From an uncultured Bacteroidales bacterium (GTDB lineage Bacteria; Bacteroidota; Bacteroidia; Bacteroidales; ML635J-15): a DNA stretch of 64,000 nucleotides. Each line of letters opens with the position of its first letter. The first letter of the stretch is position 1. Of the stretch, positions 16,380 through 26,224 are shown one piece after another. Location: the NCBI GenBank assembly GCA_905234755.1, contig CAJOIT010000001.1, positions 1-64,000 on the forward strand, read 5' to 3'. Under the pieces are notes generated by a model. The model was not told the DNA's origin. It did no database searches and saw nothing but the letters and a program-made list of their open reading frames with translations. The translations under genes and the position numbers were made by a program.

Positions 16380-18728
16380 CTAGAACGGATACCCTATACC
16401 AAAGTTCAGCGTAAACTTGTTAACCTTGAATGGCTTAAACGATTCGAACCAAGCATCGGTGTCTGTAAGCGATGGGTTGTATACAGGGATTCCGATGTCG
16501 AAACGAAGGACGAGGAACTTAAGGTCGAAGCGCAGACCGAAACCTGTTCCCATCGCAATCTGCTTATAAAATTCAGTAAACTTGAATAATGCGCCAGCTC
16601 GGTTGTCGTTCTTGTCAATAGCCCAGATGTTTCCTGCATCGATGAAAAGAGCGCCTTGCAGGAACGATACCATTGAGAAACGGTATTCCATGTTGAACAT
16701 CAACTTCATGTCGGCAATCTGGTCGTAGTTGCGGTAGATGTTGGAGTAGGAACCAGGACCTAGTGTTCTAACCTGCCATGCCCTTATGTCGTTGGCACCA
16801 CCTATGAAGTATCGTTTTACGAAAGGCAAACCTTTGGTGGAGTTGCCGTACGGAAGCCCAATGCCGAAGAACGCACGGTAAACCATTGTATTCCTCTCAT
16901 CTATGACATTGTAGAAACGGTAGTCAAAGTCGGCCTTAATGTATTGTGCGAACTCTACTCCGAGGAATTTGTACGAATCCGACTCCTTCTCAATCTTGCT
17001 TGCCGAATAAATTCCGTACAGCAGGTTACCACAAGTTTCCACATTTAGCCAGAAATAGGTGAAGTTCCTCTTTACATTAACATTCTGGTTGTTGAATATC
17101 ATGTCGTAGCTGAAAACCATAAGGAATTGGTCTTCATACGAATACTTGATGTATAGGTTTTGTATTCTTCGCCTGAAGTCTTCGCTGAAGTCAAGAATTT
17201 TTACCCAGTAAAGTTCTATCGGGTTTATATAGTGAGTTATGTTTTTATTTTTGTATCCTATCCAGCTGTAACCGAAATTAAGGTTTGCAATTGTGCGCGT
17301 ATAGTCAGGACGGTTTTGGTAGTTGTACGAAACGCTTAACTGTGTCTTTGGGTCGTGGCGTTTGATGAACTCGAAGTTGTTGAAGAAGGGAAGGAGCAGT
17401 TTTGGGAAAGTTAGCTTGATTTCTCCACCATATTCGAGTGTATTGAAGAATTTCGACTTGATTTCCTTGTTCGTTACGGTGTCATAAATAGCTGATGTCT
17501 GGAACGAAATGTTGGCTTTTGCCGAAAAAATCTGTGCCCCGCGGAAAATATTCCTGTTCTTGTACGACAATACACCAGCCATACCTAAGTTGCCAGATGT
17601 GTTGCTACCTTCGAGTTCTATGTTGAACGACTGGCGTTTCATTGGTGCGAGGTAAATGTTGGCATCGAGGAAGCGCTTGCTGATATTTTCTAGGTGAACC
17701 TCCTCAATGTCGGGCGGTGTTAGCTTAATGTTGATAAGGCGGAATTGCTTTAAACTCGACAGGTGGCTGTATGTGTCCTCTACATCTCGGATGCTGTACT
17801 TTTCGTCAGGTTTGAAGAAGCACGACTGCATGAATACCGATGTTTTGTGCGACATTTTTCCATCGTAGGTAAATTTTATGCCGTCCTTTACAAACATGTT
17901 TGTTTGCTTTTCCGACAAGTCGTTGCTTTGGGTTAGGTCGTAGTTGGTGTATATGTTTACATTCCTGATGGTCTGGCTCTGGAAAGCATCGTCGACTGCA
18001 TTTTCCGTCTTTTGTATGCTTGTGGTCAGTTTCACTGTACAGTCGCCTTGCAGTGTATCAGCAAAGAAATGTACATTGTTTATCGAAAAGTAGTAGTAGC
18101 CGTTGAGTTTGAAGAACCTTGTTATGCGTTCGCGTTCTGCCTTTAGTGTGTCGGTATTGAAGCTCTGTCCTCGTTTGATGATTGTATTTGTCGTGTCGGA
18201 GAAAAACAAGTCCCTGATTGTTTCGTCGGCAATATCGTATTTTATATCCGAAATCTTGTATGATGGTCCTGCTGTTATTGTGTATTTTACTTTGGCTTTC
18301 TTGCGGTTATTGAAATGTTCCTCTACATTTACAGTAGAACGGTAGAACGACTGGCTTGCCATATAGGCGTTTAGGTTTTCTATGCTTTTGTTTGTGGCCT
18401 CGGTCGCATAAATGGTAGGTTCTTCTCCTATAGAATTTGCAAGTTTTTCTTTCCAATTGCGAGTTTTCCCGCTTTTCATGAAGTTATATACATACAAATT
18501 GAAAGGTATTAGTCCTAGAATTTTCTTGTTGCTTTTTTGGCTCAGCGTAAGCATAAGGTCTTCCTCTTTTATGCTGTTGTTGTCGCACTTAACCTTGTTT
18601 TTTACAAGAAGATATTCGCCTTCGCCCACAAATTTTGTGGCACGGCACGACGACAATGCGACAAGCAGTATGAGCATTGATGCCAGCAAAAGGATATTGG
18701 TGCGCGATATGTAGGTACGATAAGCCAT
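16380..18728 (-). CDS. tamL: TamL-like BamA/TamA-family outer-membrane lipoprotein
   Basis: The 782-residue protein starts with a lipoprotein signal (LVALSSC, Cys at 28). POTRA-like segments follow (about 60-330, for example YYFSINNVHFFADT), then a long C-terminal 16-strand-type barrel region (about 370-782) with FIGGANDIRAWQVRTLGPGS, the conserved surface-antigen motif, and an aromatic terminal strand (LNFGIGYPF). Bacteroidota have a lipid-anchored TamA relative, TamL, which works with TamB in outer-membrane assembly; the lipobox supports that call over BamA. No tamB is adjacent in this window. The mRNA would have almost no leader (see the -7 box at 18737). Confidence 0.88.
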   Translation of the reverse strand: MAYRTYISRTNILLLASMLILLVALSSCRATKFVGEGEYLLVKNKVKCDNNSIKEEDLMLTLSQKSNKKILGLIPFNLYVYNFMKSGKTRNWKEKLANSIGEEPTIYATEATNKSIENLNAYMASQSFYRSTVNVEEHFNNRKKAKVKYTITAGPSYKISDIKYDIADETIRDLFFSDTTNTIIKRGQSFNTDTLKAERERITRFFKLNGYYYFSINNVHFFADTLQGDCTVKLTTSIQKTENAVDDAFQSQTIRNVNIYTNYDLTQSNDLSEKQTNMFVKDGIKFTYDGKMSHKTSVFMQSCFFKPDEKYSIRDVEDTYSHLSSLKQFRLINIKLTPPDIEEVHLENISKRFLDANIYLAPMKRQSFNIELEGSNTSGNLGMAGVLSYKNRNIFRGAQIFSAKANISFQTSAIYDTVTNKEIKSKFFNTLEYGGEIKLTFPKLLLPFFNNFEFIKRHDPKTQLSVSYNYQNRPDYTRTIANLNFGYSWIGYKNKNITHYINPIELYWVKILDFSEDFRRRIQNLYIKYSYEDQFLMVFSYDMIFNNQNVNVKRNFTYFWLNVETCGNLLYGIYSASKIEKESDSYKFLGVEFAQYIKADFDYRFYNVIDERNTMVYRAFFGIGLPYGNSTKGLPFVKRYFIGGANDIRAWQVRTLGPGSYSNIYRNYDQIADMKLMFNMEYRFSMVSFLQGALFIDAGNIWAIDKNDNRAGALFKFTEFYKQIAMGTGFGLRFDLKFLVLRFDIGIPVYNPSLTDTDAWFESFKPFKVNKFTLNFGIGYPF

Positions 18729-18736
18729 TATAGGCG

Positions 18737-18744
18737 CAAAAGTA
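18737..18744 (-). promoter_or_regulatory. -7 box of tamL
   Basis: TACTTTTG on the minus strand, 8 bp before the tamL ATG, which implies a near-leaderless mRNA. Confidence 0.6.
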
Positions 18745-18801
18745 ATAAATCAATCATTATTGTCCGAAAAATATTTTATGCGTAATAAGTGAGTTTTCAG
18801 C

Positions 18802-18836
18802 AAAAAAAGAAGCGACTGCATTTTGCAAGTCGCTTC
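18802..18836 (-). terminator. Terminator of the FadL-like operon
   Basis: On the minus strand, GAAGCGACTTGCA pairs with TGCAGTCGCTTC and a run of seven T follows. Confidence 0.9.
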
Positions 18837-18859
18837 GGTGGGGGAATAGGTTGTGTTGT

Positions 18860-20317
18860 TTAGAACTTGCATCCGATAGTAAATGAAATCTGGTGACGGT
18901 TGAACTTTATCTTGCTCGGGTCGCTTGATACGAGACCTTCGTACATATAATATACATACGAATTTTGCATGTACGAGTAAGCGAGGTCGAAGAAGAAGTG
19001 ATTTGTACGGAATCCCAAGCCTGCGCTGACGAGCCATGTGTTGGAGTTGCTGTTTGGCGAAGAACTCTTGTATGGACTTGTGTAGTATGCTCCGCCAAGT
19101 CGCATGTTCAGTGCGCCCAATCTGTATTCTGCACCTAACTTTACACCATGTCCTACTTTGTAGTTGTTAATGATATTTTGAGTTTCTGTTGCAAAGTCAT
19201 AATCTTCGCTTCTCATTTTCATTGAGTTGTAGTCGGCTAGGTCGTAGTCCAGATTAATAAGGATGTGTTCGTTAGGAATAATGCAGATGCTTGCATTAGC
19301 CCTCAGAGGCGACAGTATGTTGTACTCGAATTCTCCTTCTGGAGATTGGTATGTCATTGTAGAGTCCCCGAGCTGAGTTGCACATGCTGTGTTGTATCTG
19401 TCCCTTAAGCTCAACGAGGTTGGCGTATGTATAGATGCACCGAACCTTATCATTTCGATTGGCGAGTACAGGATGCCGAACTTGAAGTTAACACCGCTAC
19501 CTGTTGTTCTTACATAATCTTCGAAAGTGAAGGTCTTAGGTCCGTTTGTGACATTTTCCCTGTTTTCATACGAAATGATATTCTGCCTGTAGTTTACCGA
19601 TTGTATTCCGAGGTCCATGCCAACATATAACTTATGCTTGAAGTTGAATGCAATTGCAATGTTGTATTCTCCAAGCGAACCTTTCTTTGTTATTCTTTGG
19701 CTTTGCTTTTCGCCGTACTGGTCGTATGCACTGACATACTGGTCGGTAATTGTGTCAACAACCGGGTCGATGAGGTATGTTTCCCATGCAAGGTGGCTGT
19801 AGAACGGGTCGTTGTCGCCAAGTGCGGGATAGTTTGTGCCGTTGGCCCTGGCTGCAAACCAGTCGGTGAGCGAACCGTTGTTGTTTATGCCGGTAATGCT
19901 TACATTTTCGGCGAACTTGTTGAGCTTATTGTACGAAAAGCCCCATGTGAAATAAGACAACCCAATGTTTGACTCTTCCTTGCACTTTATGCTTTGTACG
20001 AATGATGCTTCGTTTATGTCGAAATAGTTTGCGCTATAGTCGCGGTTCTTTGAATCAAGATATGACGATTCGGTGTTGTTAATCTTGAAACTCGGCGAAA
20101 ACGAGAGTTGTGTCGTCTTGTAGACGCCCATGCTTGCGGGGTTGAATCCGATTACGGACGGGTCGGCGCCTATTGCTCCGAACGAACCAGCCATTCCGTT
20201 GGCGCGTGCCGTTCCGTTTGGCATGTAGAACGAATATCTTAATGCATCAGCTTCTGTCTGTGCTATCGCCGAGGCGCATAGCAATATTGCAAATATGTTT
20301 ATTACTAACCTTTTCAT
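18860..20317 (-). CDS. FadL/OmpP1-family outer-membrane transport protein
   Basis: The 485-residue barrel has a signal peptide (1-19, ending ASAIAQ) and the FadL-type N-terminal hatch motif: LRYSFYMPNGTARANGMAGSF with GADPSVIGFNPASMG. It ends in an aromatic strand (ISFTIGCKF). Members let hydrophobic molecules such as fatty acids or aromatics cross the outer membrane; substrate unknown. It starts 3 nt after the stop of the low-complexity lipoprotein gene, so both are probably made from one transcript, and a terminator follows at 18802. Confidence 0.87.
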   Translation of the reverse strand: MKRLVINIFAILLCASAIAQTEADALRYSFYMPNGTARANGMAGSFGAIGADPSVIGFNPASMGVYKTTQLSFSPSFKINNTESSYLDSKNRDYSANYFDINEASFVQSIKCKEESNIGLSYFTWGFSYNKLNKFAENVSITGINNNGSLTDWFAARANGTNYPALGDNDPFYSHLAWETYLIDPVVDTITDQYVSAYDQYGEKQSQRITKKGSLGEYNIAIAFNFKHKLYVGMDLGIQSVNYRQNIISYENRENVTNGPKTFTFEDYVRTTGSGVNFKFGILYSPIEMIRFGASIHTPTSLSLRDRYNTACATQLGDSTMTYQSPEGEFEYNILSPLRANASICIIPNEHILINLDYDLADYNSMKMRSEDYDFATETQNIINNYKVGHGVKLGAEYRLGALNMRLGGAYYTSPYKSSSPNSNSNTWLVSAGLGFRTNHFFFDLAYSYMQNSYVYYMYEGLVSSDPSKIKFNRHQISFTIGCKF

Positions 20318-20320
20318 GAC

Positions 20321-21973
20321 TTATCTCCTTCCTGAACTTGATGAATGTGATGATGAACTATGTGATGAGCTTGAGCTCGAATGAGATGAACTGGAATGTG
20401 AAGATGACGAGCTGGAGTGTGAGCTTCCGCTGTAGCTGCTGCTTGAGCGTGAACTGCTACTGCTTGATGATGGCGAGTAGCTTCTGCTCGAACTGCTTGA
20501 CGATGATGAGCTTGATGGTGTGTAGCTTCTGCTCGAACTCGACGAACTGCTGTTGTACGACCTTGAACTTGAACTGCTTGAGCTGCTGCTCGATGGTCTT
20601 GACGACGAACTGCTTGACGAGCTGCTATTGTATGAGCGAGAACTGCTCGAGTTGCTGCTTGATGACGAACTTGATGGTGTGTAGTTTCTGCTAGAACTCG
20701 AAGAACTGCTGCTTGATGGTTTTGAAGTGCTGCTGCTTGACGGTTTCGATGAACTGCTAGATGAGTTGTAGTTGCTCGAAGTAGAACCGCTTGGCTTGTT
20801 GTAGCTACGATTGCTGCTTGGTGAGTTCACTCTGCCAGAGTAATTGTTGGCGTTATTATTTGCAGGCTCTTTGCTTACTGATGAACTGGAATTATTATTG
20901 TTGCCAGTTGTATTATCTCTGCTGCTAGCATTGTTAATGCTATTTGCTGGCTCTTTGTTTACCGATGAGCTAGATGAATTGTCAGAAGAGTTTATCCGCG
21001 ATGCCGAATTATCGTTTGTAGGTTCTTTGGCTGCATTCGAACCTCCATTAATTCTATTGTTATCCTTTGTTTCTGTGCTTCCATTTGAAATTGTTACAGA
21101 GTTGCCATTTGGCGAAGAAACATTGTCGTTTACTCGTGTTATGTTTGATGAAGAATTATCGTAAGTTCTGCCTGGGTTTGTATTATTCGTTGGAGTTTTT
21201 ACAATGGTTGTTCCGTTGTCGTTGCTACTGTTGCTGCCGCTTATAAAACGACCGCTACCTCCGTTGTAGCCACCCATCGAACCGCGGTGACCATAGTAGG
21301 TGGACCCGAAGACATTGTCATCGTTAGGACCATGTCCATTGCCATGACCGTGGTCGTGTCCATGATTGTGATGGTTGTGGTGGTTGTGCCAGTAGCCGTA
21401 ATCGTTCCATCCCCATCCGTAGTAATGGCTGTAATATCCATAGTGATGGTGGTAGTACGGAGTGTAGTAGTATGGCGAGTAGTACCACGAGTAGAAATAT
21501 GGGTCGTAGTAGTAGCTGTACGAATAATATGGTGTGTACCACGGATCCCAGTAAGGGTCGTAGTAGTACACAGGCGTGTAGTAGGTGCCGAACCTACGGA
21601 AGTGCGAGGTGTAATAGTAGTCGTCGCCTATGTAGTAATAGTTATTTTCGATGTAGTTTCCACTGCCGTCGTAGTAGCCATCACTGTCGCCATAACTATA
21701 TTCGTCGTCATAATATGATTTGTTGTCTCCCTCTGAATAATATGTTACAGTGCCGTCGTCGTTGTGGTAATAACCGTCTTCGGGATTGTAAGTGCCTTCG
21801 GGAGTTGTAGGATTGTTATCAGAAACACTCACTGATTTGTTTTCTTCAGGTATCACTTCTTCCTTGCTTTTGCTGTAATATGCGTCATCGTAAACCTTTG
21901 TGGTATAAAGGCTTGACTCGCAAGATGCTAAAGTGAGAAGCACTAGGGTCGATATGTAAAACAAATGTTTCAT
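20321..21973 (-). CDS. Low-complexity Tyr/His/Ser-rich lipoprotein
   Basis: The 550-residue product has a lipoprotein signal (LTLASC, Cys at 18). The rest is strongly biased. Residues about 70-190 are rich in Tyr with Asp, Pro and Trp (PYYYTPYYHHH); about 195-215 is His/Asn/Gly-rich (HNHGHDHGHGNGHG), a plausible metal-binding stretch; about 230-390 is Asn/Ser/Thr-rich; and the last 160 or so residues are mostly Ser with Arg and Tyr (RSYNSSSSSSS). No enzymatic domain is recognisable. Lipid-anchored at the outer or inner membrane, it could be an extended surface or periplasmic spacer or metal-binding polymer. It leads an operon with the FadL-like gene. Confidence 0.8.
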   Translation of the reverse strand: MKHLFYISTLVLLTLASCESSLYTTKVYDDAYYSKSKEEVIPEENKSVSVSDNNPTTPEGTYNPEDGYYHNDDGTVTYYSEGDNKSYYDDEYSYGDSDGYYDGSGNYIENNYYYIGDDYYYTSHFRRFGTYYTPVYYYDPYWDPWYTPYYSYSYYYDPYFYSWYYSPYYYTPYYHHHYGYYSHYYGWGWNDYGYWHNHHNHHNHGHDHGHGNGHGPNDDNVFGSTYYGHRGSMGGYNGGSGRFISGSNSSNDNGTTIVKTPTNNTNPGRTYDNSSSNITRVNDNVSSPNGNSVTISNGSTETKDNNRINGGSNAAKEPTNDNSASRINSSDNSSSSSVNKEPANSINNASSRDNTTGNNNNSSSSVSKEPANNNANNYSGRVNSPSSNRSYNKPSGSTSSNYNSSSSSSKPSSSSTSKPSSSSSSSSSRNYTPSSSSSSSNSSSSRSYNSSSSSSSSSRPSSSSSSSSSSRSYNSSSSSSSRSYTPSSSSSSSSSSRSYSPSSSSSSSRSSSSYSGSSHSSSSSSHSSSSHSSSSSSHSSSSHSSSSGRR

Positions 21974-22004
21974 AGTGATGAAATTTTTTCTAATTTTGTA
22001 ACTT

Positions 22005-22012
22005 CAAAAATA
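22005..22012 (-). promoter_or_regulatory. -7 box of lipoprotein-FadL operon
   Basis: TATTTTTG on the minus strand, about 31 bp before the ATG at 21973. A plus-strand TAATTTTG at 21991-21998 may serve proS, so the two promoters overlap back to back. Confidence 0.5.
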
Positions 22013-22055
22013 CTAATTTTTTTAATGCAATAACAAATTTTATACCAATATAGAA

Positions 22056-23528
22056 ATGGCAAAGTTGACGAAGAGATCGGAGAATTATTCTCAGTGGTAC
22101 AACGAGCTTGTTGTTCAGGCAGATTTGGCGGAACAGTCCGCAGTTAGAGGATGTATGGTTATCAAGCCTTACGGTTATTCGATATGGGAAAAAATGCACG
22201 ACATACTTGACAAAATGTTCAAGGAAACTGGTCACACAAACGCATATTTTCCACTGTTTATTCCAAAGTCGTTTTTCAGCCGCGAAGCCGACCATGTTGA
22301 AGGTTTTGCAAAGGAGTGTGCAGTAGTAACTCATTACCGTCTTCGCACCAATGCTGACAAGACTGCAGTCGAAGTTGACCCAGAGGCAAAACTTGAGGAG
22401 GAACTCATTGTTCGCCCGACATCCGAAACTATAATCTGGAACACATATCGTAACTGGGTTAAATCGTATCGTGACCTGCCTATCCTTGTAAACCAGTGGG
22501 CTAATGTTGTTCGTTGGGAAATGCGTACCCGTTTGTTCCTGCGTACTGCCGAATTCCTGTGGCAGGAAGGTCACACCGCACATGCAACTAAAGAAGAGGC
22601 AATGGAAGAAGCCGACAAGATGGTTCACGTATATGCCGACTTTGTTGAAAATTACCTTGGCGTTCCTGTTGTTATTGGTCGTAAGACCGACAGCGAGCGT
22701 TTTGCTGGTGCCGAAGAGACTTTCTGTATCGAGGCATTAATGCAGGACGGAAAGGCTTTGCAGGCAGGTACATCTCACTTCCTTGCACAGAATTTTGCAA
22801 AGGCTTTCGATGTAACTTTCCTCAACAAGGAAAACAAACCCGAATATGTATGGGCAACCTCGTGGGGTGTTTCAACTCGACTGATGGGTGCGCTAATTAT
22901 GGCTCACTCGGATGACAACGGACTTGTATTGCCTCCGCATCTGGCACCTATTCAGGTGGTTATCGTTCCTATCTACAAGTCTGACAACCAGCTAAATATG
23001 ATTTCGGAACGTGTACACGAACTATGCGCTAAACTGAAAGCTGCTGGCATAAGCTACAAGTACGACGACCGCGACACTCAGCGCCCGGGATTCAAGTTTG
23101 CAGAATGGGAAATGAAGGGTGTTCCTGTTCGCTTGGCTATCGGTCCTAACGACTACGAAAACCACACATGGGAAGTTGCTCGCCGCGATACTCTCACCAA
23201 GGAAAGTGTTGCTGATGAAGGCATTATCGACCACATCAAGAACTTGCTCGAGGATATTCAGAAGAACATCTACAAGAAGGCATACGATTTCCGCGCTGCC
23301 AACACCTATAAGGTTGACACTTGGGAGGAGTTCAAGCGCATCATCGAAGAAAAGCCGGGCTTCATTTCTGCTCACTGGGACGGCACTGCCGAGACCGAAG
23401 CAAAAATCAAGGAGGAAACCAAGGCGACTATCCGCTGTATTCCGCTTGATGCCGAGGAAGAAGATGGTGTTTGCGTTTATTCTGGAAAACCATCGAAGAG
23501 AAGAGTGCTGTTTGCAAAGGCATACTAA
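22056..23528 (+). CDS. proS: Prolyl-tRNA synthetase, archaeal/eukaryal type
   Basis: The 490-residue class II synthetase opens with [26 protein letters not shown] and contains motif 2 ([26 protein letters not shown]) and motif 3 region ([19 protein letters not shown]). It lacks the YbaK-like editing insertion of bacterial-type ProS and ends in the short C-terminal domain of the archaeal type (terminal Tyr). It charges tRNA-Pro; a tRNA-Pro(TGG) gene lies 2.7 kb downstream. A possible -7 box is at 21991. Confidence 0.96.
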   Translation: MAKLTKRSENYSQWYNELVVQADLAEQSAVRGCMVIKPYGYSIWEKMHDILDKMFKETGHTNAYFPLFIPKSFFSREADHVEGFAKECAVVTHYRLRTNADKTAVEVDPEAKLEEELIVRPTSETIIWNTYRNWVKSYRDLPILVNQWANVVRWEMRTRLFLRTAEFLWQEGHTAHATKEEAMEEADKMVHVYADFVENYLGVPVVIGRKTDSERFAGAEETFCIEALMQDGKALQAGTSHFLAQNFAKAFDVTFLNKENKPEYVWATSWGVSTRLMGALIMAHSDDNGLVLPPHLAPIQVVIVPIYKSDNQLNMISERVHELCAKLKAAGISYKYDDRDTQRPGFKFAEWEMKGVPVRLAIGPNDYENHTWEVARRDTLTKESVADEGIIDHIKNLLEDIQKNIYKKAYDFRAANTYKVDTWEEFKRIIEEKPGFISAHWDGTAETEAKIKEETKATIRCIPLDAEEEDGVCVYSGKPSKRRVLFAKAY

Positions 23529-23705
23529 GGAAGTTGAAAGTTAAAAGTTGAAAAGGCTAAAAGCAAAACAGCTAGACAGCAAAACAGCCATGGCTGTTAG
23601 CCTTTAAGCCTGCAAGCCTGTTAGCCCATAACCAGAAACATAGAAACGGGCGTCAGCCCACAGAACGGCGAAGCCCTCAACGAAGTTAAACTTAGAAACG
23701 AAATA
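23529..23705. repeat. Degenerate intergenic word tract
   Basis: Noncoding 180 bp with AAGGCTAAAAG, AGACAGCAAAACAGCC, GCTGTTAGCCTTTAAGCC and CTGTTAGCCC, followed by CAGAAACATAGAAACGGGCG, CAGCCCACAG and ACTTAGAAACG. The same word families occur at 62094-62370. Confidence 0.65.
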
Positions 23706-23709
23706 TTGT

Positions 23710-24420
23710 ATGGAACGAAATACAGAAATACGAGACGGAATAATAAACACCTTGCTTGAGAAGTCGCAGTTGAAGCAAGTGGTGTACGACAATACAAAAG
23801 AGGCATTTTCGATACTGAAAAAGGTGCTTCACGACATTGTGATTGAATACAATGCACTTTTGAAGGATGCCGACGAGAGAATAAAGCTCGAGTACCGCGA
23901 CCGCGGACTTTTTGAGACCGAAATCAAGGTTGCAGGCGACTTGCTGATATTCAACATGCACTCGAACATTTTTGAATTCCCACGCAACCACGAAATATGG
24001 AAGGACAGTTATTATATCGACCGTCCTTTGGTTACATATTCGGGAATTATAAACATTTACAATTTCCTCGCCGATTCGTTCAAGTACAACAGGGACGAGG
24101 ACCTTGGCTACCTGATTGGCCGTATGTTCATCAACAACGAGAGCACTTTCTTCATCGAGGGAAGGCGCGAGCTTGGTTTCGGCTATCCTGCTTTCGGCAA
24201 GAACAAGATTGACTACGAAAGCCTGCATCAACTTGTTGAGTCGGCTATTGCGTATGTACTTAAGTTTGACCTGCTGGTTCCGCCGTACAACGATGTGAAG
24301 ATTGTAAACGTGGACTACATGAAGGAACGCATCAACAAGTCGAAGATGCAGACAGGCAAGCGACTTGGTTTCGAGTACAATGCCATAAAAGGACTGCCTC
24401 AGATGGGGTGCGAAAAGTAA
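23710..24420 (+). CDS. Conserved hypothetical protein
   Basis: The 236-residue soluble protein has no signal peptide or membrane segment and no motif I can assign. It has helical N-terminal sequence (TLLEKSQLKQVVYDNTKEAFSILKKVL) and a charged, aromatic middle (FNMHSNIFEFPRNHEIW, GYLIGRMFINNESTFFIEG). Its stop is 5 nt before the rlmI ATG, so the two are likely cotranscribed. Real gene by length, codon use and spacing; function unknown. Confidence 0.75.
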   Translation: MERNTEIRDGIINTLLEKSQLKQVVYDNTKEAFSILKKVLHDIVIEYNALLKDADERIKLEYRDRGLFETEIKVAGDLLIFNMHSNIFEFPRNHEIWKDSYYIDRPLVTYSGIINIYNFLADSFKYNRDEDLGYLIGRMFINNESTFFIEGRRELGFGYPAFGKNKIDYESLHQLVESAIAYVLKFDLLVPPYNDVKIVNVDYMKERINKSKMQTGKRLGFEYNAIKGLPQMGCEK

Positions 24421-24425
24421 TCCTT

Positions 24426-25604
24426 ATGAGCGCAATACCTCGCCTGATATTGAAGCGCGACAAGGAAAAGTCGCTCATGCGCCGACATCCGTGGGTGTTT
24501 TCGGGTGCAATTGCCAAGATGCAAGGCAATCCGCAAGAAGGAGACTTGGTAGAAATCTTTTCATCAGACAACAAATATTTGGCAACAGCACATTATCAAG
24601 ACGATAGTATAATTGCAAAAGTCTTTGATTTTGATCAAAATGCAATCGATGAGGCGTTTTGGACAAAACGGTTTGAGTCGGCAATAAACTATCGCCGCAA
24701 TTTTGGCTTTTTCGACTCGCCCGACACAAATGTTTTCCGTCTTGTGAACGGCGAGGGCGATTTTATGCCCGGGCTGATTGCCGACTATTACAACGGAGTA
24801 CTAGTGTTTCAGGCACATTCGGTAGGAATGTACAGGTTGTTTTCGCAGTTTGCCAAAATTGTTTGCAATTTGCTGGGAGATAAGGTCATATCCATATTCG
24901 ACAAGAGCAGTGCCACAATCCCGCATATCAAAACTGAGGATTCGTTCATCTGGGGAGAATCTATTGAGGAACGCGAAATTTGCGAAAGTGGAAACCGTAT
25001 GATAATCAACTTCTACGAAGGACAGAAGACTGGATTTTTTGTTGACCAGCGCGAAAACCGCAAGTTGGTCGGCGAATTGTCATCGGGAAAGCGAGTGCTG
25101 AATACTTTCGGATATACTGGTGGATTCTCGTTGTCGGCATTGCGGGGCGGTGCTTCGTATGTTGAGACGGTTGACATTTCAAAGAAGGCAATTGCACTGT
25201 GCGAAAGGAATGTGGAACTGAATTTTGCCAATGCACCGCACAAGGGTGTTGCAAAGGATGTCCTTGATTATCTTGGTTCTATCGACAATAATTTCGACAT
25301 TATAATCCTCGACCCGCCAGCATTTGCAAAGAACCATCGCAGTTTGCAGCAGGGATTGAAAGGGTACAAGAATATTAATCAGAAAGCGATAGAAAAGATT
25401 AAGCCGGGCGGACTGATTTTCACCTTCTCATGTTCGCAGGCGGTAAGCAAAGAGGACTTCAAGACTATGGTTTTCACTTCTGCCGCAAATGCGCACCGCA
25501 ATGTGCGTATTGTAAAGCAATTACCGCACGCAATCGACCATCCCGTAAGCATTTACCATCCTGAAGGAGAATACCTGAAAGGGTTGATGATAGAAATTGA
25601 GTAG
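24426..25604 (+). CDS. rlmI: RlmI-like 23S rRNA cytosine methyltransferase
   Basis: The 392-residue protein has an N-terminal PUA-like RNA-binding region (KEKSLMRRHPWVFSGAI) and a C-terminal SAM-dependent Rossmann domain: NTFGYTGGFSLSALRGGA, VDISKKAIALCERN, the catalytic-site DPPAFAKN and FSCSQAV with a Cys. E. coli RlmI makes m5C1962 in 23S rRNA. A frame open to 24408 would overlap the upstream gene; ATG 24426 gives the expected N-terminus. A converging hairpin lies at 25605. Confidence 0.9.
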   Translation: MSAIPRLILKRDKEKSLMRRHPWVFSGAIAKMQGNPQEGDLVEIFSSDNKYLATAHYQDDSIIAKVFDFDQNAIDEAFWTKRFESAINYRRNFGFFDSPDTNVFRLVNGEGDFMPGLIADYYNGVLVFQAHSVGMYRLFSQFAKIVCNLLGDKVISIFDKSSATIPHIKTEDSFIWGESIEEREICESGNRMIINFYEGQKTGFFVDQRENRKLVGELSSGKRVLNTFGYTGGFSLSALRGGASYVETVDISKKAIALCERNVELNFANAPHKGVAKDVLDYLGSIDNNFDIIILDPPAFAKNHRSLQQGLKGYKNINQKAIEKIKPGGLIFTFSCSQAVSKEDFKTMVFTSAANAHRNVRIVKQLPHAIDHPVSIYHPEGEYLKGLMIEIE

Positions 25605-25624
25605 CACCGCAATGCTTTGCGGTG
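25605..25624. terminator. Hairpin between converging genes
   Basis: CACCGCAA / TTGCGGTG perfect 8-bp stem just after the rlmI stop. The T-run is weak, so termination is only likely. Confidence 0.5.
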
Positions 25625-25650
25625 TTATTGATTATAACCCAACAGTTTTT

Positions 25651-26109
25651 TTACCTAATCCTATCTATTGATCTTATAAGGGCCTCGTCCTTTGCGATTC
25701 CCCTTATTGCCAAAGCAATGAATATTGCAGCAACGATGGGGAGAACAACAAGAATGCTTGTCGAGTAGTTTGTTGCAAATTTTTCTGATGCCTGATATAG
25801 GAAAAAGAATGCAAGTCCAGAGCAACCTAAAGTAAGAATCAGGTTGAAGACGCATATTCTCATCTGTAGTATTCTGTGCTTGAACAGGAATATTGTGAAG
25901 ATGAGTGTTAGTACTACAAACGATAGCAAAATAAGAAGCGGGAGAGTGGAGTAATGTTCTTCTCCGAAATCAACGCCATAAAGTCCCATGGGTACATCCG
26001 AAATGCCTGCATCGGTTGTCTGTTCTAGGCTTCCGAATGGGACAAAATAAAAGATTGCCATGCACACGAGTGCAAGCAACAGGAATAATGTTTGGATTCT
26101 TTGTATCAT
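25651..26109 (-). CDS. DUF4293-type four-helix membrane protein
   Basis: The 152-residue protein has four membrane segments (about 5-25, 58-77, 82-105, 117-137) and begins MIQRIQTLFLLLA, the usual start of the Bacteroidota DUF4293 family. Function of the family is unknown. It sits alone between converging rlmI and tRNA-Pro, with a TACCTTTG -7 box at 26125-26132 about 16 bp before its ATG. Confidence 0.85.
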   Translation of the reverse strand: MIQRIQTLFLLLALVCMAIFYFVPFGSLEQTTDAGISDVPMGLYGVDFGEEHYSTLPLLILLSFVVLTLIFTIFLFKHRILQMRICVFNLILTLGCSGLAFFFLYQASEKFATNYSTSILVVLPIVAAIFIALAIRGIAKDEALIRSIDRIR

Positions 26110-26124
26110 ATTCTATATTTTTTG

Positions 26125-26132
26125 CAAAGGTA
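26125..26132 (-). promoter_or_regulatory. -7 box of the DUF4293 gene
   Basis: TACCTTTG on the minus strand. Confidence 0.6.
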
Positions 26133-26181
26133 ATCCATATTTTTGGGATATTGAGCAACCTAATAAAAAAGAGAAATAATT

Positions 26182-26213
26182 TTTTGCAGACACAAAAAAT
26201 AGTATTATCTTTG
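26182..26213 (+). promoter_or_regulatory. Promoter of tRNA-Pro
   Basis: TTTTG (26182-26186), 19 bp, TATCTTTG (26206-26213); the tRNA starts 12 bp later. Confidence 0.75.
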
Positions 26214-26224
26214 CACCGCTTTTT

